This document shows positions 1 through 8,429 of a DNA stretch of 22,997 nucleotides, piece by piece. Where the stretch lies: the NCBI GenBank assembly GCA_023433505.1, contig JAEZCO010000068.1, forward strand, positions 1 to 22,997, in the 5' to 3' direction. Source of the DNA: Bacillota bacterium. Its GTDB lineage: Bacteria; Bacillota; Clostridia; Acetivibrionales; DTU013. Below the pieces are notes generated by a model that was not told where the DNA came from, ran no database searches, and was given only the letters and a program-made list of their open reading frames with translations. Every line of letters starts with the position of its first letter. Position 1 is the first letter of the stretch. The position numbers and the translations under genes are program-made.

Positions 1-94
1 TAGTCTTCAAAGAGAAATTTGCTGTAAAGCAAATGATCATCTTCAAGCGCAATACATTATATAGTTTTGAGGGTGCATAAGCATCCGACAAATT
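1..94 (+). other. 23S-5S intergenic spacer of the left rrn operon
   Basis: The stretch immediately before the 5S gene does not show a recognisable 23S 3' end, so I read it as the internal transcribed spacer. It contains two short inverted repeats: ATTTGC (17-22) with GCAAAT (29-34), and GGGTGC (71-76) with GCATCC (81-86, one G-T pair, loop ATAA). Such hairpins are common in rrn spacers as processing sites. The assignment rests on position and not on a family match. Confidence 0.5.
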
Positions 95-211
95 TCTGGT
101 GGATATGACGAGAAGGTCACACCCGTTCCCATACCGAACACGGCAGTTAAGCTTCTCAGTGCTGATGATACTTGGCTGGTAACGGCCCGGGAAAGTAAGT
201 CTCTGCCAGAT
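95..211 (+). rRNA. rrf: 5S ribosomal RNA
   Basis: The 117-nt segment carries the typical Gram-positive 5S core: CACACCCGTTCCCATACCGA (118-137), then ACACGGCAGTTAAGCTTCTC (139-158). The molecule ends close on a terminal helix, with TCTGG at 95-99 pairing with CCAGA at 207-211. It is the last gene of an rrn operon whose 16S and 23S lie outside the window to the left, and a terminator hairpin follows within 10 bases. End coordinates may be off by 1-2 nt. Confidence 0.95.
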
Positions 212-218
212 CTATATC

Positions 219-250
219 AAAGCCCTGTGTTAATCAACACAGGGCTTTGT
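219..250 (+). terminator. rrn operon intrinsic terminator
   Basis: A perfect 13-bp inverted repeat, AAAGCCCTGTGTT (219-231) and AACACAGGGCTTT (236-248), with loop AATC, directly follows the 5S gene. The downstream U run is short and interrupted (TTTGTG), so efficiency may be moderate, but position and stem strength fit the end of an rrn transcript. The 3' arm and its flank recur as an isolated fragment at 17449-17464. Confidence 0.85.
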
Positions 251-299
251 GCTATCTTGAAATATCTTGCAATGTCCAGGAAGTCCGCCTTGTAAAATG

Positions 300-324
300 T
301 TCCTGAGTGCATTCCATGCAGGAA
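300..324 (+). other. Stem-loop in the upstream region of the AraC gene
   Basis: The non-coding stretch 253-442 has no convincing gene. It holds a compact inverted repeat: TTCC (300-303) with GGAA (321-324), and inside it TGCAT (308-312) with ATGCA (316-320), loop TCC. A TTGACT hexamer (399-404) could be a -35 element for the downstream regulator, but no good -10 lies at standard distance. The role of the stem-loop is unknown. It could be an operator or a leader RNA structure, or chance. Confidence 0.25.
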
Positions 325-442
325 TTTTGATGCCCGACGTCGAAATGAACTGCATTATGAGGATACTGGAGATATAAACCTGGAACGGCCTGGTGTATTT
401 GACTAGGTTCATTCGTTATAGATTTTTTATATGAGGTGGAGG

Positions 443-2701
443 ATGAAAAATATATTTCCCAGGTTTTTTAAAACGAAGTCAATGTTTATGCGGCTCATGT
501 CGGGTTTTTTACTCGTACTTGTCATCGTTACGTCCTTTCATCTGCTTTCTTACAAACTTTATCTTAAAAACATCGAGAAAGAGCTGCTGAACAATACCAA
601 CGAAAGAATGCAGATCATATCCAACAAATTTGATAATTATTTCAAACAAGTCATGGGGACGCTTTACCGGATTTATGAAGATGAGAAATTCATCCCTGTT
701 CTGAAGGGGAATATCTCTCCCGACCAGAGAAAAGAACTCCGGGAATTGATTAATACCAACCAGACCTTGAATGAAAGCATTTCCAATATATTTTTAGTCA
801 ATACGAATTCCGACATCGTCATAACCTCTGAAGGGGTCTATAATTCGGATCTTTTCTTTAACAAGATCTTTAAAAACTCAGTTTATGATAAAAATTTTTG
901 GATTCAGGAAGGAAAGGACAGATTTTATTATAACTTTTACGAAGCCGGTATTTTCAAAGACATTACCGACCCGGCCATTATACGGTCTTATACTTTGATG
1001 CCCATGGCGTTGAAAAAATCCCAATATCCCTCCATTATTCTAGTAGCTTTGCTCAATCTAAATGAGTTTGCCATGAACAATGAAAATACTTTTTTGAATA
1101 ATTTTTATATAGTGAATGAAGATAAAAAGCCCATCTATCCTGTCGAGGCGGATATGGAAATTGCAAATAAGGCATTTGAGGACTTTGCCCATTTAAAGAA
1201 AATCGAAGGCGGGTATTTATTTACAACAAAATCAAAGATCGGCGCAATCACCTACGTAAAATATTTTCAATCCAGTGAGATCAGCAATTTAATGGTCGGC
1301 ACCAATATGATTCTTGTAATGCTTATTTTATCCTCTATTCTTATAAGTTTGCTGCTTTCCTATTTTATTTCAAGAAGATACAACAATCTTGCAAAATCAA
1401 TCGTAAATCTTATGAGCAGCTCGGGCAACAAAAATAGGACCTTTGAGACGGACTTCCAGCATATCGGGAGTAATATTGAAAAGATAATGAATCAAAATTC
1501 CGAGTATAACCAGCAGCTGAAATCAAAAGACTCCCTGCTTGATTCTTATTTTCTACGCACCAGAATAAAGGATATTTATCTTCAGCCGGACGATTTGAAA
1601 AATAATCTCTATATAGACCTGAACAATAACGACGATTATATATTGATCTGCTTTACCCTTCATTTCAGGTCTCAGTTCCATGAAGCCGCGGGCATCAATA
1701 TGAGCAAGGGCGCCTATTATATTAAAGAGCTGATTGATCAATACCTGAAAATGCTATATGGCAGTTGCACTACTTTCCAGATAGAGAAGAACCAGATTGT
1801 TTCCATCGTAAGCTGCAATAAGTCTAATTTTAAGCCTGAGCTCATGATGGAGAATATTGCGAAGAAACTGGATGAGGAGAATGAATACGTATTTTTTACG
1901 GTAGCCGTCAGCAGGACGCAAAGTGACTATTTCGAATTGGAGAAGGTTTACCGGAACATTATTGACCTATCAAAGCATCGGATGCCTCTTGACCGTACGC
2001 AGCTCGTTATTGAAGGAGTTACGAAAAGTATGGAAGGGAAATTTTATTTTTCCATCGAACAGGCGGAACGGTTTGTTCAATTCCTTGAGAACGGACGAAG
2101 AGATGAATGCATCAAGCAAATCGACGGAATCCTGGACAACAATTTTAAGAACGGTGTAGATAGCTTTAATATAAGCTTGTTGTGCACAGAGATACTGAAT
2201 TATGGAGTTAAAGCCATAAGCAGCATAGCGGAAAGCACTGCTGAAGGGAATGACTATAAGGATCATTATACGAGGCTGGGCGATTGCTTTACATTGGAGC
2301 AATATAAACAGCTTTGCAAAGAATTCATCGCAAAAATTACAGAAATGCTCTCCACAACAGAAAAAAGCAGGGATTATATCATCGACTATATTAAAGACTA
2401 TGTCGAAAAGCATTATCCGGAAGATATTTACCTTGATCTGTTTGCAGGAAAGCTGAACTTGACCAAGGAGTACATATCCGTGTATTTTAAGAACAAAACC
2501 GGCATCAATCTCAGCGATTATATAAGCAAGTACCGTATTGAAAAGGCGATCTATCTGCTGGAAAACACAAACGTAAGAGTACAGGAAATTGGAGAAAAGG
2601 TAGGCTTGAATATCAATACGCTTATCCGGGTTTTCAAAAAATATACGGGGAAGACGCCCAACGAATACAGGCATGATAAATTGCAGGCTTCAAAAAAGTA
2701 G
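443..2701 (+). CDS. Membrane-anchored AraC-family transcriptional regulator with extracellular sensor domain
   Basis: This protein of about 752 residues is built like the one-component sensors that sit beside Lpl/Ytc sugar transporters in Paenibacillus and clostridia. It has a short cytosolic N-terminus, a transmembrane helix (about 16-37), an extracellular Cache-like region (about 40-283), a second helix (about 284-310), a long cytosolic linker, and a C-terminal AraC/XylS double helix-turn-helix (about 643-752, ending KKYTGKTPNEYR). It probably senses an extracellular sugar or binding-protein signal and activates the adjacent transport genes (inference). An in-frame ATG lies 12 bases upstream at 431, but GAGGTGG (433-439) is a Shine-Dalgarno site placed correctly only for the ATG at 443. 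The SBP1 gene starts 32 bases after the stop, suggesting cotranscription. The sensor domain assignment is by architecture only. Confidence 0.88.
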   Translation: MKNIFPRFFKTKSMFMRLMSGFLLVLVIVTSFHLLSYKLYLKNIEKELLNNTNERMQIISNKFDNYFKQVMGTLYRIYEDEKFIPVLKGNISPDQRKELRELINTNQTLNESISNIFLVNTNSDIVITSEGVYNSDLFFNKIFKNSVYDKNFWIQEGKDRFYYNFYEAGIFKDITDPAIIRSYTLMPMALKKSQYPSIILVALLNLNEFAMNNENTFLNNFYIVNEDKKPIYPVEADMEIANKAFEDFAHLKKIEGGYLFTTKSKIGAITYVKYFQSSEISNLMVGTNMILVMLILSSILISLLLSYFISRRYNNLAKSIVNLMSSSGNKNRTFETDFQHIGSNIEKIMNQNSEYNQQLKSKDSLLDSYFLRTRIKDIYLQPDDLKNNLYIDLNNNDDYILICFTLHFRSQFHEAAGINMSKGAYYIKELIDQYLKMLYGSCTTFQIEKNQIVSIVSCNKSNFKPELMMENIAKKLDEENEYVFFTVAVSRTQSDYFELEKVYRNIIDLSKHRMPLDRTQLVIEGVTKSMEGKFYFSIEQAERFVQFLENGRRDECIKQIDGILDNNFKNGVDSFNISLLCTEILNYGVKAISSIAESTAEGNDYKDHYTRLGDCFTLEQYKQLCKEFIAKITEMLSTTEKSRDYIIDYIKDYVEKHYPEDIYLDLFAGKLNLTKEYISVYFKNKTGINLSDYISKYRIEKAIYLLENTNVRVQEIGEKVGLNINTLIRVFKKYTGKTPNEYRHDKLQASKK

Positions 2702-2733
2702 ATGTCATCCCAGTATAAAGCGGAGGTAAGTTT

Positions 2734-4287
2734 ATGGAGAGAAGAATTCTCATCCTTTTACTGGCAGCAATTCTGTGCTTATCCATTTCATCAGGCTGCA
2801 GTACATCGCCTTCCGCCGGTCAGACGACAACGCAGGCCGGTACGCCGGGTTCCGAAGAAACAAGCCGGTTGTTTGACAAGCCCGTTACGCTTCGGCTTCT
2901 GACACCTACGCATGCCAACTGGCCATATCAGGCCGACTGGTATGTTTTAAAAATGCTGAAGGAAAAGTTGAATGTAAGCTTTGAGATTATTACGGCCGAT
3001 GATGCTTATATGCGGGAAAAGATCAACATCATCATGGCTTCACACGATATACCCGAATTGGTATTCGATTTTGATATCACCACTTCTCAGCGCTATGGCG
3101 CAGAAGGAGCCTATGCGAATATTCTGGAGTATATAGCGGAATTACCTGACTTCGCCAAATGGATGGATGAAAATAAAGACTATATTGAAAATTACATATC
3201 CGCTGACGGAAGCCTCTATATCATGCCTGACCAGGGCATTTCAGAGACGGACCGCATGGGATGGCTATACAGAAAGGATATCTTTGATAAGAATGGTCTA
3301 AAGGTTCCGACGAAGGACGTGGAGTTTTATGATACCTGCAAAAAGCTCAAAGAGCTCTATCCAAACAGCTATCCTTTTACATGCAAGGATCTTATCGAGC
3401 TGGAAAGATTTCACTGGCTGTCCTCCTCCTGGGGTACGATCTTCCCCAATGATAACGGCTACTTGTATTTGGACGGCAATAACGAATGGCAGTTTGGCGC
3501 CAACCACAAAAATCTGAAGGATTGCCTTGTATTCTACAACAAACTGCTTGCGGAAAAACTAATGCCGCCGGATAGTCTTTCTATGGATACAAAGGCGTGG
3601 GAGGACCTTATTTATACGGAATCGTCCTTTATTACCTTTGACTATCTGGGAAGAATCGATTTCTTCAACGCTTCGATGCGGAAGACAAATCCTGAAGTCA
3701 CCTTTGCCTATATGCCTCCGTGGAAGGGCGGAGCCAACGGTGAGGCCAAGGTTGCGTACTCAGCCTATCCGGGTTCCGGGTTCAGCCTTGCGGTAAATTC
3801 TCCTTTATTGAAAGAAGCATTAAAGTATATGAACTGGATGTATACGGAGGAAGCAAAAAAGCTGCTGAGTTGGGGAGAAGAAGGCAAGACCTTCACTGTC
3901 GTAAACGGTGGGAAGAAATTTAAGGATGTTACGGATGTAGCCGGCATGCGTAAAAAATACGGTCTGTCTACAAACGGCTTCTATGCGCTTTATGATTATG
4001 ATGCACATCGATCGTTTTTTACAAAGGAATTAACCGAAGCCATCGCCGAGTCTAAAAAGTATGATATGCCGGCGATCCCAAGAGCAGCTCTCACCGAGCA
4101 GGAATTAAACAAGGTTGCAGAGAAATATGATATTATCCGGAAGTATTATAAAGAGAATATCTCCAGGTTTCTTTTAGGGACAAGGCCATTAAGCGAATAT
4201 GATGCATATGTCGGGGAGATTGAGGACCTTGGGATTCAAGTTATAAAGGATATCTACAAAGCGGCGTATGACAGGCGCCACAAATAA
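2734..4287 (+). CDS. Extracellular solute-binding lipoprotein, Lpl/Ytc-type carbohydrate ABC transporter (SBP1)
   Basis: A 517-residue secreted lipoprotein: basic start, hydrophobic segment, and lipobox ending Ser-Ser-Gly-Cys with the lipidated Cys at residue 22, followed by a Ser/Thr/Gly-rich tether (about 23-45). The rest resembles the large family 1 solute-binding proteins of the LplA/YtcQ type, which deliver oligosaccharides to LplB/YtcP permeases. It is clearly paralogous to the protein at 6853-8427, sharing for example the ISETDRMGWLYRKDIF stretch, a FDYLGRIDFFNAS-like block and the RPLSEYDA block near the C-terminus. The start is fixed by GGAGG 7 bases upstream of the ATG. No permease follows directly. 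The next genes are an ECF sigma cassette, so SBP1 presumably works with the permeases at 8579-10417 (inference). Confidence 0.92.
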   Translation: MERRILILLLAAILCLSISSGCSTSPSAGQTTTQAGTPGSEETSRLFDKPVTLRLLTPTHANWPYQADWYVLKMLKEKLNVSFEIITADDAYMREKINIIMASHDIPELVFDFDITTSQRYGAEGAYANILEYIAELPDFAKWMDENKDYIENYISADGSLYIMPDQGISETDRMGWLYRKDIFDKNGLKVPTKDVEFYDTCKKLKELYPNSYPFTCKDLIELERFHWLSSSWGTIFPNDNGYLYLDGNNEWQFGANHKNLKDCLVFYNKLLAEKLMPPDSLSMDTKAWEDLIYTESSFITFDYLGRIDFFNASMRKTNPEVTFAYMPPWKGGANGEAKVAYSAYPGSGFSLAVNSPLLKEALKYMNWMYTEEAKKLLSWGEEGKTFTVVNGGKKFKDVTDVAGMRKKYGLSTNGFYALYDYDAHRSFFTKELTEAIAESKKYDMPAIPRAALTEQELNKVAEKYDIIRKYYKENISRFLLGTRPLSEYDAYVGEIEDLGIQVIKDIYKAAYDRRHK

Positions 4288-4395
4288 AGCAGATGCTGCA
4301 AAATTTTTATGGCAGTCTGCACCAACCTGTCGGTCATATTTTCAACACATTCCACTTTACCCTCAACTACATAGATATTTTTAATCACATTTTTT

Positions 4396-4444
4396 AATTT
4401 TATAAAAAAATAAAATTGAAACTTTCTTGTTACTCAAAGTATCT
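4396..4444 (+). promoter_or_regulatory. Candidate ECF-sigma autoregulatory promoter with A/T-rich upstream element
   Basis: The -35 candidate TGAAAC (4417-4422, followed by TTT) is the classic ECF-type -35 of Bacillota. After exactly 16 bases comes GTATCT (4439-4444), resembling the ECF -10 (CGTATA/CGTC class). Immediately upstream is a perfect A/T palindrome, AATTTTAT (4396-4403) and ATAAAATT (4410-4417), around six A residues, which would suit an UP element. The promoter sits about 60 bases before the sigma gene, where ECF operons usually carry their own target promoter. No second good copy was found elsewhere in the window by eye. The rest of 4288-4502 shows only a weak hairpin (4289-4320) with no U tract. 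Confidence 0.6.
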
Positions 4445-4502
4445 TATATATGAGCTCGCGAGAACAAGTCTAATATTGATAATTCACTAAGGGGGTGTTA
4501 AG

Positions 4503-5033
4503 TTGAATATAACAGAACTGGTAAGCGATAGCAGGAAGGGGAATATTTCTAGCTTTATGGAACTTATACTGCAAAAGCAAAAACTAATCTATAAAATTGC
4601 ATGGACATATATAGAAAATCCCAGTGATATGGAGGATTGCATAGCAGACACAACCATAAAGGCATTTGATAAATTGTATCAGTTAAAAGATGAAAATAAA
4701 TTCTATGCCTGGTATCTCTCCATATTAATTAACAAGTGCAGGTCTTATAGTAAAAGATACAAAAATGAAGTGCCGATAGAGACTGCTACTTCGTTTTTAG
4801 CAGATTATAATTCTTTTAATGACACGGATAACAGGATATTGCTTGAAAGCATACTATCTTCGCTTCAAGGGCGAAGTAAGGATGTTTTGGTATTAAAGTA
4901 TCTGAAAGGGTTGACTCTGAAAGAAATCGCCTACATTATGAAAATCCCGCAAAATACAGTTAAGAGTCTTTTGTATAGGGCACTGGACAAATTGAAACGT
5001 AAAACAGCAAAAAAAGCGCTGAAGGAGGTATAA
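4503..5033 (+). CDS. RNA polymerase ECF-type sigma-70 family factor
   Basis: A 176-residue two-domain sigma factor. Region 2 spans about residues 15-85, with the DMEDCIADTTIKAF segment matching region 2.2, and region 4 spans about 115-170, with the helix-turn-helix LTLKEIAYIMKIPQNTVKSL. Size and architecture fit an ECF or group IV factor. The start is TTG at 4503, supported by AAGGGGGTG (4489-4497) at correct spacing; the next in-frame ATG is much further in, so this non-ATG start is probably real and may limit expression. The gene lies 2 bases from its partner at 5036, which has a DUF4179 domain. That arrangement is a standard sigma/anti-sigma pair. The target regulon is unknown. The cassette is visibly more A/T-rich than the flanking transporter genes. 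Confidence 0.9.
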   Translation: MNITELVSDSRKGNISSFMELILQKQKLIYKIAWTYIENPSDMEDCIADTTIKAFDKLYQLKDENKFYAWYLSILINKCRSYSKRYKNEVPIETATSFLADYNSFNDTDNRILLESILSSLQGRSKDVLVLKYLKGLTLKEIAYIMKIPQNTVKSLLYRALDKLKRKTAKKALKEV

Positions 5034-5035
5034 AT

Positions 5036-6532
5036 ATGAATTTTGATGAGGATATAAATGTACCCGAGGATCTGATGCTGAATGTTGAAAACCGCTTAAA
5101 GAAACATGTTGCACGCAAAAGAACAAGAATCATGGCGTATAAAATTATTCCAATGGTTCTTATCGCATCTTTAGTTGTTATAAATTTTGAAACAGTTACC
5201 GGTTTCGCTTCTAAGCTTTTCAGAAACAATCTTAACGATGGTGTTAGCCTTGCCATTGACAATAAAAAGAGTGACAAGCTGAATAAAACTATTTCAGTTG
5301 ATGGAATCACCGTAACTTTTAAGGATGTTGTAGCTGATGATACCGGAATTGCACTTTCCTATGAAATAAGCAATGCTGATTATGATTTAAGCGGAGCAGA
5401 GGTACTGGACAAATCCGGCAATATTATATTGAATCAGGAAGATGGCTCTTTTCACTTATCGGAGGGTGGCATTTATTACATTGAAAACCTCCAATCTGGT
5501 CCTGGAAACATGGGTGAAAAGGTGATTGTATTTCCAAGTACTCAAGAAAATAATATAACGATCCGGTTCACTAAGCTTATAAACGTCAAGGACTCAGGTT
5601 ATATAAAAGATATCAGCATTGAGCTTCCCATAAATATTAGTAAGCATGAAGTGAAAAATATTGAAATAAACAAGACAATTACAACAGAAATAGGTTCTGT
5701 AATTTTAAAGGAAGTTAAGTGCGGAGCTATGTTCTCCGAATTATCCTATAGGTTTATCCCTAAGGAAGGAATTGATATTAGTTTTATTGCTTTGGATATT
5801 CAACTAAAGTCAGGAACCAGGGAATTGGATATATATGAGAATTATGGCAGTGATAATAGGGATGCTGCTCAAAAAATTGAGGACTCCAAGAACGGTCCGA
5901 TATGGTATGACAATGCCGAAAAGTATACGGGGTATGTAAAATTTACACCTGTAATATACGATGGGGACAAAACACTTGAATTGAATATTATTTCTATAAA
6001 GTACCGTATAAAAGTTAATAAAGAATATTTGCTGAAAAAGAGTAATGTACATGAAACCTATGACTTTATGGGAAATAAATTCACATTGAAATCCATGATC
6101 ACAGAAGATGATAAAAGAGATCAGGAAGGCTTTAAAGATGCACCAAAAGAGCAACAAGAGTATTTCTCCAAACACACGTTGGTGGAACTGGAGTTTGAGA
6201 CTACCGACAGGGCCTTTGTCAGTTTCTCGGATTACAGTTTTATAGACAAATCAAAAAGTGCATTGTTGGGAAAAGACGCTATATGCGGTGCAGGATATGA
6301 ATATGAAGAGGCACCCATCCTCAGGCAGAATGAGGATGAATTTCAAGCAGTTATTAAAAGAATCCTTAGGCTTAGTCCTGATTTGGAAAGTTATATTCAC
6401 GAAAAGTATAATAAAGGTTTGGTTCGGTTTATTGCCGACGTTCAAGGCCCGCATAATGAATTGATTCTGAAGATAGAAAATATGTCAAACTATCAGCTTG
6501 TCGGTAATAAGATAGAAGTCAAAATTAAATAA
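5036..6532 (+). CDS. DUF4179-containing membrane anti-sigma factor
   Basis: A 498-residue protein with a short cytosolic N-terminus (about 1-36, acidic then Lys/Arg-rich), one transmembrane helix (about 37-55, IIPMVLIASLVVINF), a DUF4179-like segment (about 56-160), and a long beta-rich extracellular region to the C-terminus that may include a DUF5643-type domain. This topology, next to an ECF sigma gene, indicates an anti-sigma factor that holds the sigma at the membrane and releases it in response to an external cue (family knowledge). The ATG is preceded by AAGGAGGT (5022-5029) inside the end of the sigma gene, giving tight coupling. The extracellular part shows no carbohydrate-binding module I can recognise, so the signal is unknown. 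An intrinsic terminator follows at 6625-6679. Confidence 0.85.
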   Translation: MNFDEDINVPEDLMLNVENRLKKHVARKRTRIMAYKIIPMVLIASLVVINFETVTGFASKLFRNNLNDGVSLAIDNKKSDKLNKTISVDGITVTFKDVVADDTGIALSYEISNADYDLSGAEVLDKSGNIILNQEDGSFHLSEGGIYYIENLQSGPGNMGEKVIVFPSTQENNITIRFTKLINVKDSGYIKDISIELPINISKHEVKNIEINKTITTEIGSVILKEVKCGAMFSELSYRFIPKEGIDISFIALDIQLKSGTRELDIYENYGSDNRDAAQKIEDSKNGPIWYDNAEKYTGYVKFTPVIYDGDKTLELNIISIKYRIKVNKEYLLKKSNVHETYDFMGNKFTLKSMITEDDKRDQEGFKDAPKEQQEYFSKHTLVELEFETTDRAFVSFSDYSFIDKSKSALLGKDAICGAGYEYEEAPILRQNEDEFQAVIKRILRLSPDLESYIHEKYNKGLVRFIADVQGPHNELILKIENMSNYQLVGNKIEVKIK

Positions 6533-6624
6533 CTTGACTTGTGCAAAAAGGCTGTAAAAACGTAACAAATTTAAAGCAAGTCTCAAAATTACCGGTGCAA
6601 GGGTTCTCGAGGCTTTTACTTTCG

Positions 6625-6679
6625 CCTTACAGGAATAAATGTTGTATCATTACGTGTTATTTCTGTAAGGTCTTTTTTT
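6625..6679 (+). terminator. Intrinsic terminator after the sigma/anti-sigma cassette
   Basis: The arm CCTTACAGGAATAA (6625-6638) pairs with TTATTTCTGTAAGG (6657-6670), 14 pairs including one G-T, around an 18-nt loop. It is followed by TCTTTTTTT (6671-6679). This is a textbook terminator and separates the sigma operon from the SBP2 transport operon. The region 6533-6624 before it holds no gene and no riboswitch class that I recognise. Confidence 0.85.
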
Positions 6680-6725
6680 AATATTATCTTCATTTTTTAA
6701 ACTTACCTTAATAATTGAAGACGAT

Positions 6726-6757
6726 ATAACAGCTTGAAAATTGTTTCAGGCTGTTAT
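6726..6757 (+). other. Long stem-loop upstream of SBP2
   Basis: ATAACAGCTTGAAA (6726-6739) pairs with TTTCAGGCTGTTAT (6744-6757), 14 pairs with one T-G, around the tetraloop ATTG. No real U tract follows (TTATGTTACG), so it is not a good terminator. It also overlaps a TTGAAA hexamer (6734-6739) that could act as a -35. It may be an operator for the AraC regulator, or a 5'-leader hairpin of the SBP2 mRNA that begins about 95 bases before the start codon. The stretch 6758-6840 contains nothing else I can name. Confidence 0.5.
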
Positions 6758-6852
6758 TTATGTTACGCTGTTGTCGAAACAAAACTTCTGCAGAAGCAAT
6801 TGTTTATCGTACTCTACTCTTAATCATCCGAATATTAAATGGAGGTAAGTTT

Positions 6853-8427
6853 ATGAAGAGAAGAATTCTCACACTTTTGCTTGCAGCAGCTTTATCTATT
6901 TCCATTCTGGCAGGCTGCGGCGGGACGGCGCCTTCAAAAGAGACTACAGCACAGGCAGGAACCACAGCGCCGGCTGCAACACAGGAAAATGCGGCAAAAG
7001 CAGGCCCTCTTTTTGAAAGTCCGGTAACGCTCCGCCTTATGATTCCAACCAACCCAAGCTGGCCTTATCAGAAGGATTGGTATATTGTTCAGGCATTAAA
7101 GGAAAAGCTGAATGTTTCATTTGATGTCATCGCAGTGGATGAATCCAATATAGGAGAAAAGATCAATGTGACCATGGCATCCGGCGATATACCTGAAATC
7201 ACGTTCTGCTTTGATGTCCCGCTGATGCAGCGCTACGGCGTAGAAGGGGCTTACGCCAACGTTCTGGATTATAAAGATCAGATGCCCAATTTTTCAAAAT
7301 TTGCAGAAGAAAATCAATCCTTTGTCGGAGATTATAAATCAGCTGACGGCAGCCTCTATGTACTGCCGGACAAGGGCATTTCTGAGACGGACCGTATGGG
7401 ATGGCTATATAGAAAAGATATATTCGAAAAGCATGGACTTAAAGCACCTACCAACGATGTTGAGTTTTATGAAGTATGCAAAAAACTCAAGGAGTTATAT
7501 CCTACCAGCTATCCTTATGCTCAAAGGGATCTCTCCTCCCTACACAGGTTTGAATGGATTTCCTCGTCATGGGGTGCCATCTTCCCCAATGATACCCACT
7601 ACCTGTACCTGGAAAACGGCCAATGGAAATCCGGCGCTACCGACAGCAAAATGAAAGCCTGCTTTGAATTCTTCAACAAACTCTATAAAGAAGCGTTGAT
7701 GCCGCCGGATTCACTGATATTGGATACAAAAGGGTGGCAGGACATGATCTCCACCAATAACGCTTTTATTACCCACGACTACCTTGGAAGAATCGATTTC
7801 TTCAACAATGCCCTGAGAGGCGAAAACCCTGAATTTACCATGGCTTATATGCCACCCTGGAAGGGCGGAGAAAACGGTGTAGCCAAGACGGCTTATTCTG
7901 CTTATGCCTCCTCTGCCTTCGCTGTTGCGGCAAAATCGCCTAAATTGAAGGATACGTTAAAGTACATGGATTGGATGTACACACCCGAAGCCAAAGAACT
8001 GCTGAGCTGGGGTGAAGAAGGCAAGACGTATACCCTGGTTGACGGCAAAAAGAAATTCATCGATGTCAAGGACCAGATGAGTATGCGTAAGAAATACGGA
8101 ATATCAACCAACGGCTTTTATACGATCTTCGATTATGACTCCCATGTCTCCTTATTTACCAAGGAGTTGGCGGAAGCTGTCGTTGAGTCCAGGAAATATG
8201 ATTTGGACCCCATTCCGGCAGTTGCTTTAAATGAGGATGAGTTAAACACGGTTACGGAGAAATACGATATAATCATGAAGCATATTGAAGAAAATGGCTC
8301 CAAGTTTATTATGGGCACAAGGCCTTTAAGCGAATACGACGCATTTATGAAGGAAGTTGAAGGTCTTGGGATCAAGGAGATAGAGGATATCTACCAGAAA
8401 GCCTATGACAGGCAGACGGGCAAGTAG
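6853..8427 (+). CDS. Extracellular solute-binding lipoprotein, Lpl/Ytc-type carbohydrate ABC transporter (SBP2)
   Basis: A 524-residue lipoprotein with lipobox LAGC (Cys22), an Ala/Thr-rich tether (about 23-55) and a family 1 type solute-binding fold, paralogous to SBP1 over its whole length. An open frame extends to an ATG at 6760, but the ATG at 6853 has GGAGG at perfect spacing. The block from that ribosome site into codon 8 is nearly identical to SBP1 (GGAGGTAAGTTTATG then AGAGAAGAATTCTCA), which both fixes the start and shows duplication. It lies directly upstream of the two permeases and is probably the cognate receptor of that transporter. Hairpins between this gene and the permeases could let the receptor be made in excess. 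Ligand unknown; an oligosaccharide released by the downstream glycosidases is the natural guess. Confidence 0.93.
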   Translation: MKRRILTLLLAAALSISILAGCGGTAPSKETTAQAGTTAPAATQENAAKAGPLFESPVTLRLMIPTNPSWPYQKDWYIVQALKEKLNVSFDVIAVDESNIGEKINVTMASGDIPEITFCFDVPLMQRYGVEGAYANVLDYKDQMPNFSKFAEENQSFVGDYKSADGSLYVLPDKGISETDRMGWLYRKDIFEKHGLKAPTNDVEFYEVCKKLKELYPTSYPYAQRDLSSLHRFEWISSSWGAIFPNDTHYLYLENGQWKSGATDSKMKACFEFFNKLYKEALMPPDSLILDTKGWQDMISTNNAFITHDYLGRIDFFNNALRGENPEFTMAYMPPWKGGENGVAKTAYSAYASSAFAVAAKSPKLKDTLKYMDWMYTPEAKELLSWGEEGKTYTLVDGKKKFIDVKDQMSMRKKYGISTNGFYTIFDYDSHVSLFTKELAEAVVESRKYDLDPIPAVALNEDELNTVTEKYDIIMKHIEENGSKFIMGTRPLSEYDAFMKEVEGLGIKEIEDIYQKAYDRQTGK

Positions 8428-8429
8428 TC

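Noticed and set aside
2702..2902. 66-codon plus-strand frame starting right after the AraC stop
   Set aside because: It runs out of frame through the SBP1 ribosome site, signal peptide and lipobox, has no site of its own and an Arg/Pro-rich product typical of a shadow frame.
4289..4320. Hairpin after SBP1 as terminator
   Set aside because: The stem has a 2-base bulge and no U tract, so termination is not supported.
6552..6566. cre-like TGTAAAAACGTAACA (CcpA site)
   Set aside because: Needs an extra base to fit the cre consensus and lies upstream of a terminator, where it would not control a gene.
6760..6852. N-terminal extension of SBP2 from the ATG at 6760
   Set aside because: It overlaps the regulatory stem-loop, lacks a ribosome site and would place a Cys/Arg-rich stretch before the lipoprotein signal; the ATG at 6853 has a perfect site shared with SBP1.
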